From Xiphias gladius (Eukaryota; Chordata; Actinopteri; Istiophoriformes; Xiphiidae): 64,000 nt of DNA. The DNA lies in NCBI RefSeq assembly GCF_016859285.1, contig NC_053420.1:7488001-7552000 (forward strand). The letters run 5' to 3'. Position numbers and translations under genes: made by a program. The notes under the pieces were generated by a model, which was given only the letters and a program-made list of their open reading frames with translations, did not search any database and had not been told where the DNA came from. Of the stretch, positions 42,167-53,569 are shown in pieces. The stretch's first letter is position 1. Every line of letters begins with the position of its first letter.

Positions 42167-42400
42167 CACTCTTTCCACAATCCTGCAAGCCTTCTCCAGT
42201 CATCAACAGACCCTCCATGCGTCAGTCGATCAGGAAACAGTGCCACCACAGGATGGCGCTTCACTGTTTTTGTAACGAAATAATAACCAAGATAATGATA
42301 TCGAAAGAACAACGTGGTGAACGTGACAATAACCACCTCCTATATAGCCCTGCCCAGTTACACCTTTTTTTGTTTCTTGTCCCACGTCTGCCTGTTGATC

Positions 42401-42406
42401 AATAAA
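42401..42406 (+). terminator. igsf21: Polyadenylation signal AATAAA of igsf21
   Basis: The first canonical AATAAA after the igsf21 stop codon, 374 bases downstream. A GT/T-rich stretch (ATTTTATTTTGATGAGTC, near 42446-42463) follows at a typical distance for a downstream element. Confidence 0.7.
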
Positions 42407-43465
42407 ATCAGTTGATTTGAAACAGAAAAAAAAAAAGCATTTGGATTTTATTTTGATGAGTCAAAATGTCATTGGTGTTGACTGAAATGTGAAAAGTGGA
42501 ACTGGCTTAGGCTGCGCCACCATATCTACCACACCTGTCTGTTACATGTCCTGGGATGACCTGATTAGCAACATGCTGATAAACCACCGGGGAACAAACA
42601 GATGCTCCAAGAGAACATTCTTTTTTTATTAATATACAGGTATTCCTTATTTTCTGATGGCTCAGAATGTACAAGGGGATTTAAATGCATTGAGAAACTA
42701 GGGAAACAATCTCCTTTTTGAGTGTATTTTGTGTACATCAGTGTAAATATTGAAAACAATTAAAGAGGTTATACGAGATATGGTGAGGAATGGTTGCTGA
42801 GGCAGTTGGAGTTTACACTTCACCTTTGTTTGTACTTCATTCAACACTGTTTTCAGAGATAATTCTTGGCTGAAAGGACAGAAGCATTAACAGCCTTTCT
42901 GTTTTTCGTTTGGGCTTTTTATATCTATATGGCAGGTCTGCAAGGCCAGAGTAAAAAAAAAAAAAAGATCTAACATATGTCTGCTGTTTTGGGGTTGTGG
43001 TGCATGTGACGTTTGAAGATTCTTTCTCCTTTTGGTGTTTTTCAATTGACAGCGCTGCAGCTCATTGTCACTGGCCTGTAATCCAGTTATTTACTTGTGA
43101 CATACTATCTTAAGTGACCTACATTGTGTACAATACGTAACCCTTACCCACACATTTACAGTACTTAGTAGGGTCATTTTAGGCGCCATTCCAGGGAGGT
43201 GCTCACCTGAGGAAGCGTGTGTAAACAGGGTTGTTGCATTTGTTTCATTTCACCTGTATTAAAATGGAGAGATGATAAAACTGAAAAGCCTTGACTTTGC
43301 TTAAAACACCGTGTTCGACATGTGTTTGACATGTTTGGTCGTAGATTTGCATCTTCCAGCAGTCATCTTTAATGCTGAGTACAGGTAATATACAGTATCT
43401 GATACTGCACTCACCTGCGCATCTAAATTGTCGCAGTCATTAAATCTAAATTTAAATCTAATTTG

Positions 43466-43687
43466 ATGAGAATCCCACCGTATCAGGAAAACTTGAAGGA
43501 CAATGTGCCAATGCCAAGAGACAGACTTGTTTTTATTACTCCTCAACTACAGGCAAGTTCCAAAAATGAGTTTTTATCAGATATTTCCGATTGTATTGAC
43601 CCCAACGTGGCTTTTGAAGGAGATTCTGACATTGTTATTAACCCTTTGGAGCTTGTGCTCTCTCACACACAGCGAAGGGTAGCATAA
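43466..43687 (+). other. Unexplained 73-codon open frame
   Basis: An ATG-started frame ending at 43687 that encodes an acidic, non-repetitive peptide (starts MRIPPYQENLKDNVPMPRD; later SDISDCIDPNVAFEGDSD). I recognise no domain, signal peptide or splice-site pair. It may be chance, a transposon remnant or an isolated exon; composition alone cannot decide. Confidence 0.15.
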
Positions 43688-44195
43688 TGCAAAGTAATCC
43701 CGCATTTTTTTGACTTCACAAGAATTGCAATTTAAGCTATTCTAAGGACACAACGCGTATTAAGGGATTAAGGTCTAAACCAGATGGGAGGTAAGAGCAG
43801 AGATTTTTAAAGCTTAGGCGAATAGAAAGGATAGACCTACTCGTTTGGGATATCAGCTCACCTTGCCAAAGTACAATCCATAGTCCTGTATTCCGGAGAC
43901 GAGAGCTGCACAAACATTATTAACAGACAGTCATATGCGCTGTGAATTAATTTTTTTTCCAGTAAGGGAAGCAAAGGTCATGAATCCTTGTCCACCCACT
44001 GTATAGCATTATAGCTCCGCTATCATTTTAATTTTGATTCAAGAGGCACTTATGTGCTTTTTTGCTTTTATCACGCACTTCGCATTCAAGCGAGGAAAAA
44101 CAGGTCCAACTCCATTTCTGAATGCATTAGAGTGTTTGTACAAATGTTCCTTACATGACTTAATCATCATAACGATAGAAGACGTGTGTCATAGC

Positions 44196-44196
<1 letters not shown>

Positions 44197-44289
<93 letters not shown>

Positions 44290-44368
44290 TGTGTCTGTGT
44301 GTGTCTGTGTCTGTGTCTGTGTCTGTGTCTGTGTCTGTGTCTGTGTGTCTTGGTCTGTGTCTGTGTAT
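44197..44368. repeat. Compound microsatellite (CTGT)n-(GT)n-(CTGTGT)n
   Basis: About seven CTGT units, then about 30 GT units, then about a dozen CTGTGT-type units. Apparent open frames of Cys-Val or Thr-His repeats on either strand are artefacts. Confidence 0.97.
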
Positions 44369-46167
44369 ATATTACAAAAGTCCATGAGTTAATATGTATG
44401 AACACTTCATGTAACTTAAATTTCATAACATTTCTTCAAAGCTGTCCTGGACCAAAATATCCAACAGGCAATAAATATGACCCTTTTAAATATGTGGTTT
44501 TATTACATTTTCTGTTTGCCAAAAAGTAAGACTTCCTGTTTTAGACATGGATGTGAAACAAGAGCAAGCTTTTGTATGCACCTTTTATTCACATATGAAG
44601 AAGCTGTATCTAAATCAAGGCTGTTTAAGTTTATTTGTGAGAAGGCTCGATGACCCCTATGGAGGAAGTTTGAGCCACTGCAGCTTCGTTTTTTTTTATG
44701 TGTTTACTTTTGGTTTGGTTTTTTTTTTGTTAACAAAACGAACGACTCAAGAAATGTGACGGTCACAAAGTATTAAGATTTATTTGTTGTATTTAACTGA
44801 CTACATTCTTCCTTAGCCATCTTCATAGTTATTACAGGAAAAAGGAAATACCTGTTAAACATGGTCTTTTGTGCCTTCTTTTCTTTGTTAGTCACATGTT
44901 GCACACCTGTCATAGATGGCACAAGCAAGAAGAGGTGAAAGTGCCGCTACAGAGCAATGCACACGGCTGACAATCATGATTTTTTTTCTCAACAGTGTTC
45001 TGAATAGTTCACCTGAGCTGGGAGCGATAGTGAGGATAAGAAGCTGCTTCTGTGGCCCATCTGTGAATTATTCAGGAGTCAACCGTGCTTGCGGAATCCG
45101 GTTTCCTTTATGTCGTCTGCTGGCTCAGCTATCAGATGACCAAACAGTGCCCATGTCAGCTAGGACATCTGACACACCCTCTGTATGCCTGTCCAGATGA
45201 CACACCATTAAAATGCTCCACAGAGTGCTATTAAAATAAACACTGTCCTGCCGTGATGACCACATGATCGCCCAAGTGTGTTATCAGCAACACAAATGAC
45301 AGCCTGAGAGTGGCGACTGAATGACATGGCCCTCATGTGACAGAGATGTATGTTTGCATCTCAGGGTAGTGAATGAAAATGAATGACGACGTTAGGTTTT
45401 TCTGTAGACACTCTTTCCGTCTGGCATTCTTCGGACAATTTTGTATTATTTACAGTTTTATGCGTTTATAATGCCAAGTGCCATTAAGTTGTCATAGAGC
45501 AATTTTCAGCTTCTTTTTAGTCAGAGTAATTTAAGCATCTGCACTGGCACAGAAAATGACCTTTGATCTGTGGCATGGCTGTGCAAACAGATGTATCCTG
45601 TTTATTAAGGATTTGATAAATGCCACCTATCATCACTCCCCACCCCTTATTCAAACCATGTTTTCCTCCCACAGCTCTAGCCATGTGTTTGAGAAAGTTA
45701 AGGTTCATGATCTATCATAATATTTTTAAAGACATTTTCAAAATTTGACATATAAAAGTATGACCTGAAATACTCCTGTTCTGGTAAACACCACGCAAAA
45801 CAGAGTTCATAGTTTCAGAGTTCTTAGATTGCGTTTAGATAGTTATGGGAAAAGCTTGGATGAGTCAGCAACTTGGATAACCAAATATTGATCTATTGGG
45901 TATTTACATATTCTTTGTTTTAGTATTGAATTTGCCACAGGTGGTGCATGACCAGTGCCCCGCCTCTACAGAGCTAAGGATGCAAATAGTACCTCTAGAG
46001 GTATCATTTTACACTGGATCCTTTTTGTTAAAAAGGAGCAGTCATCAGATCGCAGCAGCTCTTTTACAATGAAAACCAAACAGCATGCTACTGACAGCTG
46101 AGACGCATTGACGATAACATTCAATAGGATCAGTCAACCAATCGTCACGACCACCACCGCTACAGCT

Positions 46168-48447
46168 ATGCCCATTGCAGAGCTTTTGGGAGTCCAGTTC
46201 GACATGCAGCTGCTGTTGAAGTTGAGTATCTCTGTGGCTGCAGTGTTGCTGGTTTCTTGGGCCTACAGGTTCTACAGCTCAAGGGATGCAAAGAAAATTC
46301 AGCTGTGTGTTGAAGACAACAAAGAGCAACAAAATGCAACCTGCCAAAACTGCAAGACAACACTACGGTGCCAAAGCTCATCCCAGCATGACACCGATGG
46401 AGGCAAGCGACCCAGACCCTCGCACACAGACTCAGCCACTGATGACCTGACATTTGAAAGCATCAAGGAAACACCAGCAGAAACCCAATCATGCCAAGCT
46501 GAAAAGAGTGAGGATGCATTTAGTTTGTCATACAATGACCAAGATATCAGCATGAAAGGAGAGATACTCACTCATCAGAAGCAGGCAGAAGTTGCCACCA
46601 GTAATATTTCATTTGGATCTGCTTTGAACCTTCCAGATCCAACAGAGAGTGGGATGGCCAGTATAACGGGGCGCTGCTCCCCTTGCTTTTTGCAGAAGCT
46701 GGAGGGCAGTGTGGGTGTGGGCAGGGAGTTAAGGCAGAACTTGGAACGCCAGGGAGCCTACTCCAGCTTCCTCTCCAAGGCAGAGATCAAAGTGGAGAAT
46801 GCTAACGTGGTGCTGGAAGGAACAGGAGACCAGATTGTGCGCGGAAAGATATATGATTACTATGTTGAGTCTTCCTCTCACTCTATTACGGGCTCAAACA
46901 CTGTGCTGTGTCAGTATGAGAGGAACTCTGAGTCACAGCCAGTGGAGTTTGGAAGCCATGGCAGCAGCCTAACAGAATCTCCTTCCTCTCTGAGCCCCAT
47001 CATTATGCGTGATCTGGTTTTACCACAAAGCACTGTTGAGGATGCCTCCTCACTAGGAAGCCTGAAGTGTAGGCACCCCACACGGCCTGTACTCCGACGC
47101 AAGGAGAGCTATCTGTCTGCAGCAGAGCAATGTGAACTTTCCATCCCCTTTGTAACTTCAACAGCCTCACCTCCGGTGATTCACTCTCTGGCCTCAACCA
47201 GCATTGAGTCCATCTCTGTTCACCCTATGATCAGTTCGTTGACAGACAGCAAAGGCCTTAATGTGAGGGAGGGGGATGATCTAGAGACTGTAGCAGGGGT
47301 TTCAGTTTTCCACCTTCCAGCAAAAACTCTTGACGGCACAGATTTGGAAAGCGTGAAAAGCAAGCTTGATCTGGGTAACTGTTTGGAGATGCTGTACCTG
47401 GCCAAAAAACATGGCCAGACCTCTGTGCAGAAAGCAGCCCTTGGGGTTATGTCAGACAACTACCTCCAGGTGCTCAGGGACCCCAACCTTTATGGGCGGC
47501 TAATGGCTGGTGAGCGGGAACAAATCCAGAAGCAGAGAATAGGGGGGAGAAGGTTCATCATGGTGGCAGATATGGACCCTCAAGACTGGAACACAGGAGG
47601 TAGGACAGCAGATAGACCATCCAGTGCAGTGTACTATTATGACGACTACAGAGATTCCTGGCATACACTCTGCCTGATCCCACAGGAGGTCATCTCTAAA
47701 GCCTGTGCCATGTGCACAATGGATAACTACTTATTTGTGGCAGTGGGCTGCCAAGGCACAGACAGAGAAATGACACCCTCAAAGCGAGTGTTTTGCTACA
47801 ATCCTTTGACATCCATTTGGAAGGAGATCAGTCCTATGAATGAGGCCAGACCACGCTGCAAACTGGCATCATTGGAGGGCTATATCTACGCCATTGGAGG
47901 GGAATGCCTTTCCTCAGTGGAGCGATATGACCCACGATTAGACAGATGGACATTTGTGGCCCCACTGCCCAATGATACATTTGCTGTCGCACATCACGTC
48001 ACAGTGTGCAATGGGGAGCTTTTTGTTTCTGGGGGAACTCTTAGATATATTCTACTGCGCTACAGCCCCAAAACCAACACCTGGAGGCCAAGTCTGTTAG
48101 TAGGCAGCAAGGACAGAACTGCAGATATGGTAGCTGAGGGGAGATTTCTGTATCGGTTTGATGTTAACCCGCTACTGGGTATCAGTGTGTACCGCTACCA
48201 TACAGTGGCTCGACTGTGGTACGAGTGCAGCTCAAAGCGGCTCCTGAGATGCCCTGCCTTTCAGTGCGTCACAATGGATGACACAGTTTATTGTATCAGC
48301 CGCCAGTTCACCATGAGGTTCGAGGCTGATGAGATCTCTCCTGCGTTCACAGATGAGGATTTGAGTGTCCTCTCTGCGGCGAAGGGCATACTTTTCCCCT
48401 TTGTCCTTTCACTCCCTGATAAGAAGCCGCGGCAGACCAGTGTGTAA
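46168..48447 (+). CDS. klhdc7a: klhdc7a, kelch domain-containing protein 7A (single exon)
   Basis: A single uninterrupted frame of 759 codons from ATG 46168 to TAA 48445-48447. It aligns by eye with human KLHDC7A (about 777 aa, also intronless in its coding part). Order of parts: an N-terminal hydrophobic segment (residues about 15-34), a long Ser/Thr-rich poorly conserved region, a conserved KIYDYYVES block (about 227-235), a BACK-like helical domain (about 400-460; LDLGNC, AKKHG, MSDNYLQVLRDPNLYG) and about five kelch blades (about 515-735; YAIGGECLSSVERYDPRLDR is the clearest). No BTB domain precedes BACK, as in the human protein. The frame is open 20 codons further upstream but has only TTG there; the first ATG, which puts the hydrophobic anchor near the N-terminus, is chosen. 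The molecular function of this family is not established. Confidence 0.97.
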   Translation: MPIAELLGVQFDMQLLLKLSISVAAVLLVSWAYRFYSSRDAKKIQLCVEDNKEQQNATCQNCKTTLRCQSSSQHDTDGGKRPRPSHTDSATDDLTFESIKETPAETQSCQAEKSEDAFSLSYNDQDISMKGEILTHQKQAEVATSNISFGSALNLPDPTESGMASITGRCSPCFLQKLEGSVGVGRELRQNLERQGAYSSFLSKAEIKVENANVVLEGTGDQIVRGKIYDYYVESSSHSITGSNTVLCQYERNSESQPVEFGSHGSSLTESPSSLSPIIMRDLVLPQSTVEDASSLGSLKCRHPTRPVLRRKESYLSAAEQCELSIPFVTSTASPPVIHSLASTSIESISVHPMISSLTDSKGLNVREGDDLETVAGVSVFHLPAKTLDGTDLESVKSKLDLGNCLEMLYLAKKHGQTSVQKAALGVMSDNYLQVLRDPNLYGRLMAGEREQIQKQRIGGRRFIMVADMDPQDWNTGGRTADRPSSAVYYYDDYRDSWHTLCLIPQEVISKACAMCTMDNYLFVAVGCQGTDREMTPSKRVFCYNPLTSIWKEISPMNEARPRCKLASLEGYIYAIGGECLSSVERYDPRLDRWTFVAPLPNDTFAVAHHVTVCNGELFVSGGTLRYILLRYSPKTNTWRPSLLVGSKDRTADMVAEGRFLYRFDVNPLLGISVYRYHTVARLWYECSSKRLLRCPAFQCVTMDDTVYCISRQFTMRFEADEISPAFTDEDLSVLSAAKGILFPFVLSLPDKKPRQTSV

Positions 48448-49148
48448 TGAGGATTCAGTTTTCCGTTGATGATAAGATTAGGTGGTGATGGAGTATCCCT
48501 ACAGAAGCATGCTTTACATCAAGTTTCTTGTTGACTGAGTGGGTTTTTGACCCAAATGTTATTGTAAAATTATAACCACTGTGCTGTCATTTCTCTGACG
48601 TGTTATTAAGTTGACCTTTTCACAAAGCTTCTGTTTCTTAAACAACTTATCCTCTATTGTAAAAAGAAATGTGTGTTTCTTATGTCTTGGCCCCCTGGCA
48701 GTAGATATAAAGTATTAGACTCTTAATGGTAGTCAAACTACTGTTTGCTTAGATTTATGCAGGATGTGCTGCCATGTAAATTGTTTGCTTCTTTGATTTG
48801 CCACTCTTTTCTGCCATAAAGTTAGTTTTATATCATTCTAGATGCTTAACCTCTTTAGCTGTAGAGATAATTCTTAAATACGTCTCAGAGTAAATTAGTT
48901 CATTCAACTCTAACACATTACAGAGGTTGGGAAATATAGTGATAATCTATCACTGTGCTCCACTGTGTAGAGTACAAATATAAAACACAGTGGCCTGAAT
49001 ACAATGCAATTATCTACAGTTGCTCTTTAAATATGACAGGATGTAAATGGGTATGTCATACAATATAAATATGTGAGCGTCTACAAGCATTTGTCACAAC
49101 TTTCTGAAACTTCCCGACACATTTAGTTGTTCTCTTATAGTGGCCAGG

Positions 49149-49154
49149 AATAAA
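49149..49154 (+). terminator. klhdc7a: Candidate polyadenylation signal AATAAA of klhdc7a
   Basis: The first canonical AATAAA on the + strand after the klhdc7a stop, about 700 bases downstream. It implies a 3' UTR of about 0.7 kb. Confidence 0.5.
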
Positions 49155-52100
49155 TGTATTCAAGATTTTAATCTTGACTGATCAGATTCTTTGATCATTG
49201 TACCAACTAAATCTCTTTTTTTTTTATCTGTTTTATAAACATCAAAGAAATATATTAATTTGTCATTCATTGCATATTAATCAACAATGAGTGACAAATG
49301 GGATTAAGCCAAATGTATATTTTTATTTTGAAGTGTTGAGAAATGACATTAACGATGGAAATATGCATAAGAATGATATTAAATCCCTCATTGTTTGTTC
49401 ATCTACAATCAAGTCTCTCACTGTACAGACTGGAAAGTTCAGGACTTCAGACACACCGACAGGTTTCAGAGAGTGATGTGCTACTATAGCACCATCATGT
49501 GGCTCAGAGGGCAAACACAGCGGCGCTTTGGGTAAGACATGTTGAGCTCTAGACTTGTCTCAACACAGAGACGTCATGTGACACGCAGGCATCAGCAGCA
49601 CGGTATAGTAACTAACTAGCTAACAGTGGGTGAAAAAGAGGGCTTCAGATCCACTGGAAGGCAGCAGGCAGGCAGGAAAACGGGAGGCAGACGCAGATGG
49701 TTGACCATCAAACATAAGCATCTTTGATTCTTCTAATTAAACACTTTGATTCCCTGTAATTAAACACCTAATGGAATGGGAGTTAGACATGTCCCTTCGG
49801 GCGTTGCCTTGGATGACTCATGGCTTCTGATTTGCTCAAATACCCAGGTCAGTCTTGGCGTCAACACTTGTTTTATCCTTTTTTCCCTGTCTTTTCTTTT
49901 TTCTCTCCAGAGTATCTAGGGTAATACTGACAGGCCATTCTGAGATCAGATATTAAGTGTGCAGAGAGAGAAAGAATTTGCATGTAATTATCCTCTGGAA
50001 GGGTGGACATAATTCATACCCCCTCCTTCCTCCTTAGTCTTGCACACAGACACCCACATATTCATATACTGTATACAATAAAAACTGAAACTAATCACGA
50101 CACAACACACAGTAAACCTACAGTAGTTCTCACTGCTGCATAATGAGAATCATGTTTAATTTTTTAAATTTCTTTTAATTTCCCAAATGGTCTGCTCTGT
50201 TAAATTTTTTCAAGCAGCCAACTAATAAAAAGAGGCGCCACAAAGCAGCGGCACTTTTAGCAGAGCTGCTAAATTAACAAGCAGCATGTGAGGCAATTCA
50301 AGAGCCACATTGTTTTCTCGAAGCATGTTGAGATGGTGAAAGTAAACTAAAAGAATGATCTGAGACTTGTAGCAGCGAGCACCATCTCAGATCCAGGTCC
50401 TTGTTGTTGTGATTTGCTGCATGGAGGTGGCTGGAGAGCATGTGTGAAGCCCTGGCGAGGCGTCTCTGGCAGAAGGCACTGAGCCTCTGGTATGCTGACT
50501 TGTGCACAGTCAGTGACGGGAGGCGCGACTGCTGCTTTTCCAAACAGCGCTTTGTAGACAGCAGCAGACCAAAGTTGGTTGGAAGGGCTGGAAAGGAACA
50601 CAGAGAAGAGAAAGTTAACTGCCATGTTACTGCAGCCATTAATTACACTGGTGACTGATTTGGAACAATAGAAGGCATCTGGGGCCACCTAGATTTAATT
50701 GTTCATGAGCACAACTGCTGATGTGTTTTGTCCATACAAAATTAAATCTGCTTAAGTATGTTTGCTCTAGAATCATAGCACCGGTGCCTGGATGGTTTCA
50801 TATATCCTTTCCCATGTTTGATTTGTACCTTCAGGCAGTGGTGGCATGGCACTTTAAACTGTGGTCTTACCAGAAATTGGCCAGTCAGACCTCTCAGGCT
50901 GCCATGTCAAGCTCTCTGGATGCCAGGGCTGCAGAGTGGGCAAAGCGTTGGTGTGCATAAGCCCATTGCGCTCTTCATACTGAGTGACTAATTAATGAGG
51001 GGGATGTTGGGCCATAATGGGCAAATAGCTGCTTGGAAGGAAGCCCCTGGAAGACAATACAAAGTAGTCTCAACATAGCCCATATCCACTGGCTTTCACT
51101 TGATTAAGATATAGAGGGCATGACCTGTTCTTTTACAATAATCTTCAAAAGGCTCACCATTTGACAGCAGCAAATTGCTCTAACTAGCCTTTAAGTCCCA
51201 CTAGGACTGATGATTTAACAAATTTTTCATGATTGCTGAGTCTGACCTGAAACTTGCTTTCATAAAGAGTTTTGTCACAGGCCTTTATCTTGGCCCTCAA
51301 TATTATGCAGAAGTTGCCACAATCTAGAGAAGAAAGCCCTGACTTGCAGGGTTGTGACAGGCATTCAATTGGTGTTAATGCCATGAATGAGCAGTTAAAG
51401 GCTGACCTCAGCTCTCAGCAGGGCAGATCCTCTCTCAGCGACGTCTGGCTCGAAGCCCCAGTGGGGCCGGTAGTCTACACGATTGATGCTGTTGGCTGTC
51501 TTTGGCTCCCGAGTGAACTGTGTCGGACAGAATAAACAGACATCACAAAGAAGAGTGAGGAGGGGACATATACCAGGACTTGAGCAATGAGCCCAGCGCG
51601 AGGATCAGCACAGCTCACACTTCACTATCGATCCGCACTGTTGTACAGTATTTCTTAAGTCATTTCTCCTGTCTGATCCTGAACCAGCAGCCCATGGCTG
51701 AACCTCACGTCAATGCAATTAGTCTCCAGCTCTAGCCTCTCCCACTAGGAGGCTGTGCTGATGTAGCTGAACTGTGGCTGCCTAATCACTTTGCTATATA
51801 TTTGACTACCGACTGAGGTGTTACAAGGCCTTTGGCAGGCTGCCACTGGTATGGCATTATGTTTTGAATCTGCAGCATGAAAAAGTGTAGATGTATGTTT
51901 AAATAAGAACATCACATTTTAATACTGGTGCCATAAGATAGTCTGCCCTCAATACTGGCATACTGTCTTCTGATAACCTCTTAGCTAATGTTACATTATC
52001 GTACAATGGATAAAAGTAAAATAAGCAATAGGTACACAAATGCCTACCTGAAGTCTTTCTTCTCCCCATTTGCCCAACAGCACTTTGTTTGCATACTGTT

Positions 52101-52526
52101 GCTCTACTCTCCATCCAGTTTGGGCCCATTTATCCTGCACCATCCCTGTTTGGTTCATACTTTGCCTGCTGTCAAACACACCTAACCAGGGAAATCTGAA
52201 GCCCTGATAGAACACTGTTAGCTAGTCAAACAGATAGCATGTAGGTGCATTCACCTGGCCCCACAATGGCATAGGCAGTGGAGGGGAAATAGAAGTGCTC
52301 TGTTGCCATGGATACAGCAAACACTGAAAGGGAAGGCAAGCAGAGTTCCCTGGAAGCAATTTGGAAATGTCTCACATCTGTGTATAAAAGAAATACATTC
52401 CTTAAGGCTAGGCCATGACATTTACCTTTTAGCAGTATACTCTATAATATTTCCAGAAATTGTTTCCAGAATTTGTGTCCTCAGGCTTCTTTTCATTTTC
52501 GGAATAAAACAGGTTTTGTTTATTGA

Positions 52527-52528
<2 letters not shown>

Positions 52529-52604
<76 letters not shown>

Positions 52605-52651
52605 GGGGTTGTTTGTTTGTTTGTTTGTTTGTTTGTTTGTTTGTTTGTTTT
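52529..52651. repeat. (GT)n-G7-(GTTT)n compound microsatellite
   Basis: About 37 GT units, seven Gs and then about ten GTTT units. It lies within 200 bases of the polyadenylation signal of the gene on the - strand. Confidence 0.97.
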
Positions 52652-52720
52652 TGTCTTCTGTGAACTGTATAGTTGTAATGAAGAACACTCAGAAGAAAAC
52701 ACCACTTGAGGCCAGTTTTG

Positions 52721-52726
52721 TTTATT
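52721..52726 (-). terminator. aadacl4: Polyadenylation signal AATAAA of the aadacl4-like gene
   Basis: TTTATT on the + strand reads AATAAA on the - strand, about 60 bases after the stop codon. It predicts a very short 3' UTR. The (GT)n tract further downstream on this strand reads (CA)n. Confidence 0.7.
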
Positions 52727-52785
52727 CAAATGTTAAACAAGATAGAAAGTAGAATAAAGTACATTTTTGATCCTTTTTATGATCT

Positions 52786-53569
52786 TCAAAGTGTTTTCAC
52801 ATAATTAACAACACTATCCACAACCTGTAGTGCAGAGGGAAAGGTGAGCCAGCCATGGTTAAAAAAGTTAATCATCCCATGGAAACCATCCATCACATGT
52901 TGCCAAGTGACATCTTTTTTCAAGTCCAGCAGCCGTTTCCTGTAAAGAATCCCATCATCCCTCAGGACATCATACTCACAGGTGAGAAGGAAAGTGGGTG
53001 GGGTTTTCTGAATGACAGCATCATCTGCCAGTAAAGGTGAGACCTCATCTTCCAAACCAGCTTTGATTGCGTGATACACCTCCCCATCATATTCTGGGGT
53101 TGGGGGCTCACAGAAACCCCGTGCGAGGCACTCGGGAGGCAAGTTGGACGGGGAGAGCCATGCCTTGTAGCGTGGCCTGAGCTCAGTGGGGACGTGATTG
53201 CCTTCCAGCACATCCTGGCACAGCGACATGTCCCCACTGAGGTACTGCAGGAAATAGAATGCCATCCGGCCACGAAACAATATGGGCACAGCATGATTTT
53301 GCTGGTATGAGGGCAGGCTGAAATCTGCCATCTGCAGGGCTGGGTAGATGAGGACCTGAGCGCAGGGGAACGGCAGATGTCCATCCTCTCTCCTCGCCAG
53401 CCTTTGGCACAGTGCTGTTGCCATGTTAGCCCCGGTGCTGTCCCCTCCGACTGCCACTCTGCGAGAGTCCACGCTGAACTCTGCCTCGGCAACGGACAGG
53501 AAGTGACACGTTGCGGTCTCACAGTCGTCCAGCTGGGCAGGGTACCTGTGCTCAGGGGCTAATCGGTAC
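52786..53569 (-). CDS. aadacl4: aadacl4-like exon 4: catalytic Ser, Asp and His
   Basis: A 784-nt terminal exon after acceptor CCCCTCTTAG. It starts within GYRLAPEHRYPAQLDD, contains the nucleophile elbow GGDSTGAN, PSYQQN, LADDAVIQKTPPTFLLTCEY with the acid Asp, and DGFHG with the catalytic His, and ends VVNYVKTL before the stop at 52786-52788. Confidence 0.95.

Larger units (their letters stand above)
42028..42425 (+). other. igsf21: igsf21 3' UTR with (CA)n tract
   Basis: Sequence from the stop codon to the likely cleavage site just after AATAAA at 42401. It contains an uninterrupted (CA)n run of roughly 50 bases (42106-42157). The genomic sequence right after the polyadenylation signal (42424-42436) is itself an A run, so the exact transcript end cannot be told from sequence alone. 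Confidence 0.7.
42426..46167. other. Intergenic region igsf21-klhdc7a
   Basis: About 3.7 kb between the igsf21 polyadenylation site and the klhdc7a start codon. It holds the TCTG/GT microsatellite at 44197-44368 and an unexplained open frame at 43466-43687. The klhdc7a promoter should lie in its right part. A TATAAAA word at 45751 is about 415 bases before the start codon, but nothing proves it is used. Confidence 0.7.
48448..52700. other. klhdc7a 3' UTR and convergent intergenic region
   Basis: Between the converging ends of klhdc7a (+) and the aadacl4-like gene (-). The first 0.7 kb is probably klhdc7a 3' UTR. The rest has short unrelated open frames, including overlapping ones of 113 codons on the - strand at 50298-50688 with no recognisable domain, and a long (GT)n-(GTTT)n microsatellite at 52529-52651. 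No gene or RNA was recognised. Confidence 0.65.

Noticed and set aside
44034..44529. Open frames of 70-117 codons on both strands with Cys-Val or Thr-His repeats
   Set aside because: They are produced by the CTGT/GT tract at 44197-44368.
45751..45757. TATAAAA as the klhdc7a TATA box
   Set aside because: Such words are frequent in this AT-rich DNA, and at about 415 bases from the ATG there is no supporting element.
46108..46167. Upstream extension of the klhdc7a frame by 20 codons
   Set aside because: It could only start at TTG, and the peptide before ATG 46168 is Thr-rich and unlike the family N-terminus.
50298..50688. Overlapping 113-codon - strand frames in the klhdc7a/aadacl4-like spacer
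   Set aside because: No domain, start context or splice-site support; they look like chance openness in a locally GC-richer stretch.
52303..52752. 149-codon + strand frame before the aadacl4-like gene
   Set aside because: Its central part is the GT/GTTT microsatellite and its flanks match nothing I know.
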